Assembly: GCA_018894105.1 (NCBI GenBank)
Contig: CM032120.1
Span: forward strand, 32,324,710 to 32,388,709
Source of the DNA: Jacaranda mimosifolia
Lineage: Eukaryota > Streptophyta > Magnoliopsida > Lamiales > Bignoniaceae
DNA length: 64,000 bases
Direction: 5' to 3'
Numbering within the stretch: position 1 is the first letter of the stretch; each line of letters starts with the position of its first letter. Made by a program: the position numbers and the translations under genes. This document shows positions 60,065 through 64,000 of the stretch, piece by piece. The notes below the pieces were generated by a model. It was not told the origin of the DNA, searched no databases, and saw only the letters and a list, made by a program, of their open reading frames with translations.

Positions 60065-61476
60065 AATTAAAATGATTTAAGCTAAAAAGTTTGATAATTA
60101 AAAATAAAATTAAGATTTTATAGATGTCATGGGTAATAATTTTTTATATTTGAAATAAAATTTAAATTTAAATTAAATTATTAACTATATTCTATGTATA
60201 TGATTTTTTTTTTTCTGAAATTATTTTGCCTCTCCAATATTATTAGACATTTACTGCAATTTTTTATACTTAATGCCCCACAGTCCCGCAACTCCAACCC
60301 CAACAGCATGTTTGAGATAACTAAAATTCATTAGCGTTAAAAAATTATATGATGTGGCAGGAAAGCACATTGCTATTTATGAAAATTTATGTAATTATGT
60401 TTGCTATTAATGCCATTTTTTATTTTTATAGAGATGTAATAAAAAGCTTTTTAATTATCAATTTATGCAATATTTGATAAAAACACACCGTCTCTTCTAA
60501 TTGCCCTAGTTCAGAAAACCTATTCTTTTTTTTCCCCTCCTCCAATCGAAATTTTTAAATGTATAAGATTCTTTATGGATTGTAATGGAATTAAATTTTA
60601 CTTTTTTCAAAAGTCTATATAAATCGACTTCTATGTTTAATTTTCTTAGGTATATTTTGGTGACTATATGCTTTCCTGATATATTTTTTGTTATAATTGT
60701 ACAATTAGCAAAAATTTATGCTCTAATACTTATATTAAGAAAACAAGTGAATATTTACTGATTAAATTAACATGGCAAAACTTACTGCATTATTTATTGA
60801 ACCAGTTGTTATTATATTGCTTGGTTTAATTATATAATGGCAAAATTTTACAAATATGATATTAACAAAGTTATATAGTAGAGAATATCAATCAAGTTCT
60901 AGATAATTAGATAATGACTCGAATAGCTTTAAAAATTACAATTTTATGCTCTAATCATTTAAAAGTTTTTATGGGTCTCAATAATATTGATACTAATAAA
61001 TTTGGCTATAAGGGCAATTCAATAAATTAACTAAAAGTGGCCCAATAACTTAAATTAATAAATTGAGTAAAAGGCCGAAAAGTTCAAAGACAATTCAAGC
61101 CCACAAAGAATGACAGAAAAATTGTAATGGGCCTAAATCCATCAAGACAAAATATGTGCATACCAAACCCCAAAAAAAACTTGGGCTCAAAAGATCATTC
61201 AAAGAAGTACTGCAAACTCGGAATTTTTTTTGAGGAACAGATATCCCTCTACATGCGTTCTAGAGGAAAACGAATCCACACATTGTTGTCTATCAGAGAG
61301 GACCTCACTCAATTTTTATGCAGCCTCATTTTAGCACCATATATTGAAACTCAAGAAGGAAGTAGGAATGTTGGGAAGGCAGATGAGATTTATAGCATTA
61401 AATGCCTAACATTAAAGTGACCTTCCAACATAAGAAGGCAAGTAGAAGCCGCCATGACCCATACTCATGACTAGTA
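60065..61476. other. Intergenic DNA and possible 5' part of the next element
   Basis: It is AT-rich to about 61100, then less so. A 97-codon ORF at 61127-61420 has no recognised domain. It may belong to the leader or LTR of the gypsy remnant downstream, but no LTR pair can be identified inside the window. Confidence 0.35.
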
Positions 61477-64000
61477 ATGGAGAAGGATGTTAATATAGAC
61501 AACTCCATGTCCTTCGTGCCTCAAAACAAAAAGAGGAAGGTTGATGAATTAGAGTCTAAAGTACAAAGAGAACTCAAAAGTGTGGAGTTCTACCCTAGCG
61601 ATCCTTTGAGAAAAACCAAGATTGAAGCCCTACTAGACCCAGATTTTGAGAAAGAGCAACTACTACCTGAGAAATAATCGCAACGTGTTCTCTTGCAGTG
61701 TGGTGGACTTGCAGGGAATCTCTCCAAACATTATTATATACCACCTCAGAGTAGATCCAAGCACATGATTGGTGCAGCATAAGAGAAAGAACTTTAGAGC
61801 AAAACACAAACAAATAATTAAGCAAGAGGTGGACAAGCTCTTGCAGGCGAAATACATTTGACTAGTCCAATATCTAAAATGGCTAGCTAATATGGTACTA
61901 GTGCCTAAGCCCAATGGAAAGCGGAGATGTGAATCAACTTCACTGACCTAAAGAAAGCAAGCTCGGAGGACCCATTCGCACTCCCACTCATTGACACATT
62001 GGTAGCCTCCACGATGGAGTGTGAAATGTTGAGTTTCCTTGATGCTTATTAAGGATACAACCAAATTTTTCAAGCCCCAAAAGACCAGGAGAAGATAAGT
62101 TTCATCACCACCTATGGGATCTATTGCTACAAAGTAATACCATTTGGGCTTAAGAATACAGGTGCTATATTCCGAAAGCTAGTTAATCACATGTTTGAGG
62201 ACATGATCAGAAGCAACATGGAAGTCTACATCGATGAAATGTTGTCAAAAATCGTGTGCAAAAGGACTACTTCCATGATCTTGGAGAATGCTTCAATATT
62301 TTGAGAAGATTCAACTTGTAACTCAATCTGAAAAGATGCGCCTTCGAAGTACATGGAGGTAAGTCTTGGGATACGCAATCTCAAGGTAGCGTCATAGGCC
62401 AACCCTAGCAAGATGAGAGCAGCATTAAAAATGCCACCCCATGCAACATCAAAGATGTGCAAACACTAGCATGACGCTTAGCCATATTGAATCATTTTAT
62501 TTCCTATTCCATCAGGAATGGACTTCATTTCTTCAAGATTCTAAGGGAAGCCAAAGCCTTCTAGTGCACTGATGAATGCGACAGAGCATTTTTACAGTTG
62601 AAGGAGTACCTAATGTTGCTTCGTTGCTAAAAAAACCAAGGACAGGCAAACATTGTATTTGAATATAACCGCTACGGATGTCGCAAATAATGTCGTGCTG
62701 GTACGCAAGCAAGAATAAGAACACCAATCAGTATATTACTTTAGCCACCTCCTGCAGGGTCCTTAAATGCAATACGCTCCTATCAAGAAACTAGCCTTAA
62801 TAGTAATAATGGCAACACGTATACTTTCAAGCTCACCCAATTGTGGTACTCTCCAACTATCCCTTAAAAAAGATAACAGTAGCCTAGAGGCTTCGGGGAG
62901 GCTCATCAAGTGGGCTGTAGAATTAAGCTAGTATGGGATTGAGTATTACGCACGACCTGCCATCAATACACAAGTCTTAACAAATGTTCTGGCAGAAAAA
63001 ATTGAATTGATGTAGAGAGCTCCTTCCCTACTTAGGTCCTTCATGTAGATAGATCAGCCATAGGAACTAGAAGTGGAGCAAGGATAGTCTTGGAGAACCT
63101 CCATAGCAAAAAGATGGAATATGCAATAAGACCTACTTCATTTGTCTCTAATAACAAAGTTGAGTACGGAGTGCCAGTTTTTGGGATAAAGTTGGCTCAT
63201 ACAGCCAGAACACGGTATTTAGCTACTCACAGAGACTCTTAACTAGTAGTGAGCTAAGTCATCAAAAGTATGAAGACAAAGAACATAGCATGTCCAAGTA
63301 CCTCAACTAAGTGAAAGCAATGAAACAAATGTTTGAAAGTTTCACCCTCACTCAGATTCCACAATAAGAAAATGTGGATGTTGATCAACTAGCCAAAAAT
63401 CGCGAGGTCATTGAGTGTCGTGAAGAATCAACAAATTACATTCTTAACTAAGTGGTGAGCCAAGTCATCAAAAGTATGAAGACAAAGAACATAGCATGTC
63501 CAAGTACCTCAACTAAGAGAAAACAATGAAACAAATGTTTGAAAGTTTCACCCTCACTCAGATTCCACAATAAGAAAATGTGGATGTTGATCAACTAGCC
63601 AAAAATCGCGAGGTCATTAAGTGTCGTGAAGAATCAACAAATTACATCTTACCTATGTATGCCTGGCACCAACAAACTCTTAGAAGTGTAGCCGACCTTA
63701 CCCCAAGATAATAGAGATGGACACCAATACCATCACATGGATGACTTCTATTTTGAAGTACTTGCAAGATAGCCACCTCTCCAGTGAACCAAAGAAAGCA
63801 CATCAAGTAAAGGTACAACCGACCCAAGTTGTTTTAATAGATAGAGACTTATACAAGAGAGGTTTTTTGCAGTCCTACCTAAAATGTCTACTGCCCACAA
63901 GGGTAGAATATGTGCTTAGAGAAATACATGAAGGTTTATGTGGAAATCACTCTGGAGTAAGATCATTAGCATCCAAAACCCTTCGACAAGGACACTTGTG
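61477..64000 (+). pseudogene. Degenerate Ty3/gypsy Tat-like pol, running off the window
   Basis: Wording in shifting frames follows the pol order of the 45-56-kb element. It shows KNFRAKHKQIIKQEVDKLL (about 61787), LANMVLVPKPNGKRRC, GYNQIFQAPKDQEKISFIT, YCYKVIPFGLKNTGAIFRK, MEVYIDEMLSK (the place of YVDD, about 62219), GRLIKWAVELS and YYARPAINTQVL (about 62895-62980). An archaeal-type RNase H trace follows (NNKVEYG, about 63160), then an integrase zinc-domain start (EIHEGLCGNHSGVRSLA, about 63920). Stops and frameshifts are frequent. The dual RNase H places it in the Tat lineage. It is older and more decayed than the full-length element. Confidence 0.8.
63238..63649. repeat. 206-bp tandem duplication inside the gypsy remnant
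   Basis: 63238-63443 and 63444-63649 repeat with a 206-bp offset. By eye they differ at only a handful of positions (for example AGTGAAAGCAATG against AGAGAAAACAATG). Confidence 0.9.

Noticed and set aside
61127..61420. 97-codon ORF before the gypsy pol remnant
   Set aside because: No conserved wording; probably leader of the decayed element.

Overview
This is plant nuclear DNA, almost certainly from a eudicot. The evidence is an AT-rich background full of (TA)n and (CA)n tracts, GT-AG introns, a plant-specific bHLH gene, a plant BiP (HSP70) gene copy, and dense nested transposable elements of plant types: Ty1/copia, Ty3/gypsy Tat lineage, MULE, hAT, PIF/Harbinger and CACTA-like. Nothing bacterial or organellar was seen. 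The species cannot be named from this window.

Only one gene looks intact: a single-coding-exon atypical bHLH (AIF/bHLH149 type) at 8592-9209 (+), with a probable 5'UTR intron. A second gene, a luminal binding protein (BiP) at 56021-58555 (-), keeps a plausible promoter and four-exon structure. It carries three 1-nt frameshifts, a destroyed splice acceptor, a Gly-to-Arg change in the ATPase core and a truncated HDEL signal, so it is called a pseudogene.

Layout: 0.3-7.8 kb holds small DNA elements (Tourist-like, two hAT-like, one PIF-like) and a ~258-bp tandem array ending near a CACTA-type terminus. 7.9-9.6 kb is the bHLH gene. 10-15.7 kb is AT-rich with decayed repeats. 15.8-21.2 kb is a dead Ty1/copia element with both LTRs. 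23.8-25.1 kb is a solo LTR. 25.5-30.8 kb is a three-level nest: a copia remnant whose 5' LTR is split by a MULE-like element, itself split by an LTR-like block. 31.2-32.8 kb is a second MULE-like element. 37.6-41.4 kb is an antisense copia pol remnant hit by a MITE and two sister hAT elements with 8-bp target duplications. 41.5-42.2 kb is a MITE containing a 183-bp perfect palindrome. 43.5-44.9 kb is a third MULE-like element.

45147-55854 is a full-length Tat-lineage Ty3/gypsy element (minus orientation, TSD CATAT, LTRs about 5% diverged by my hand count). Besides gag-pol it carries an antisense, intron-containing extra ORF with its own TATA box. It sits 166 bp beyond the BiP stop codon. 61.4-64 kb is an older Tat-like pol fragment that runs off the window.

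The most interesting material is (1) the Tat element with its antisense spliced ORF, (2) a trio of MULE-like elements with AT-rich arms and a GC-rich core bracketed by C-rich and G-rich tracts, and (3) the large perfect palindrome. Many inactivating changes in the two LTR elements fit C-to-T/G-to-A transitions, as expected for methylated, silenced DNA.
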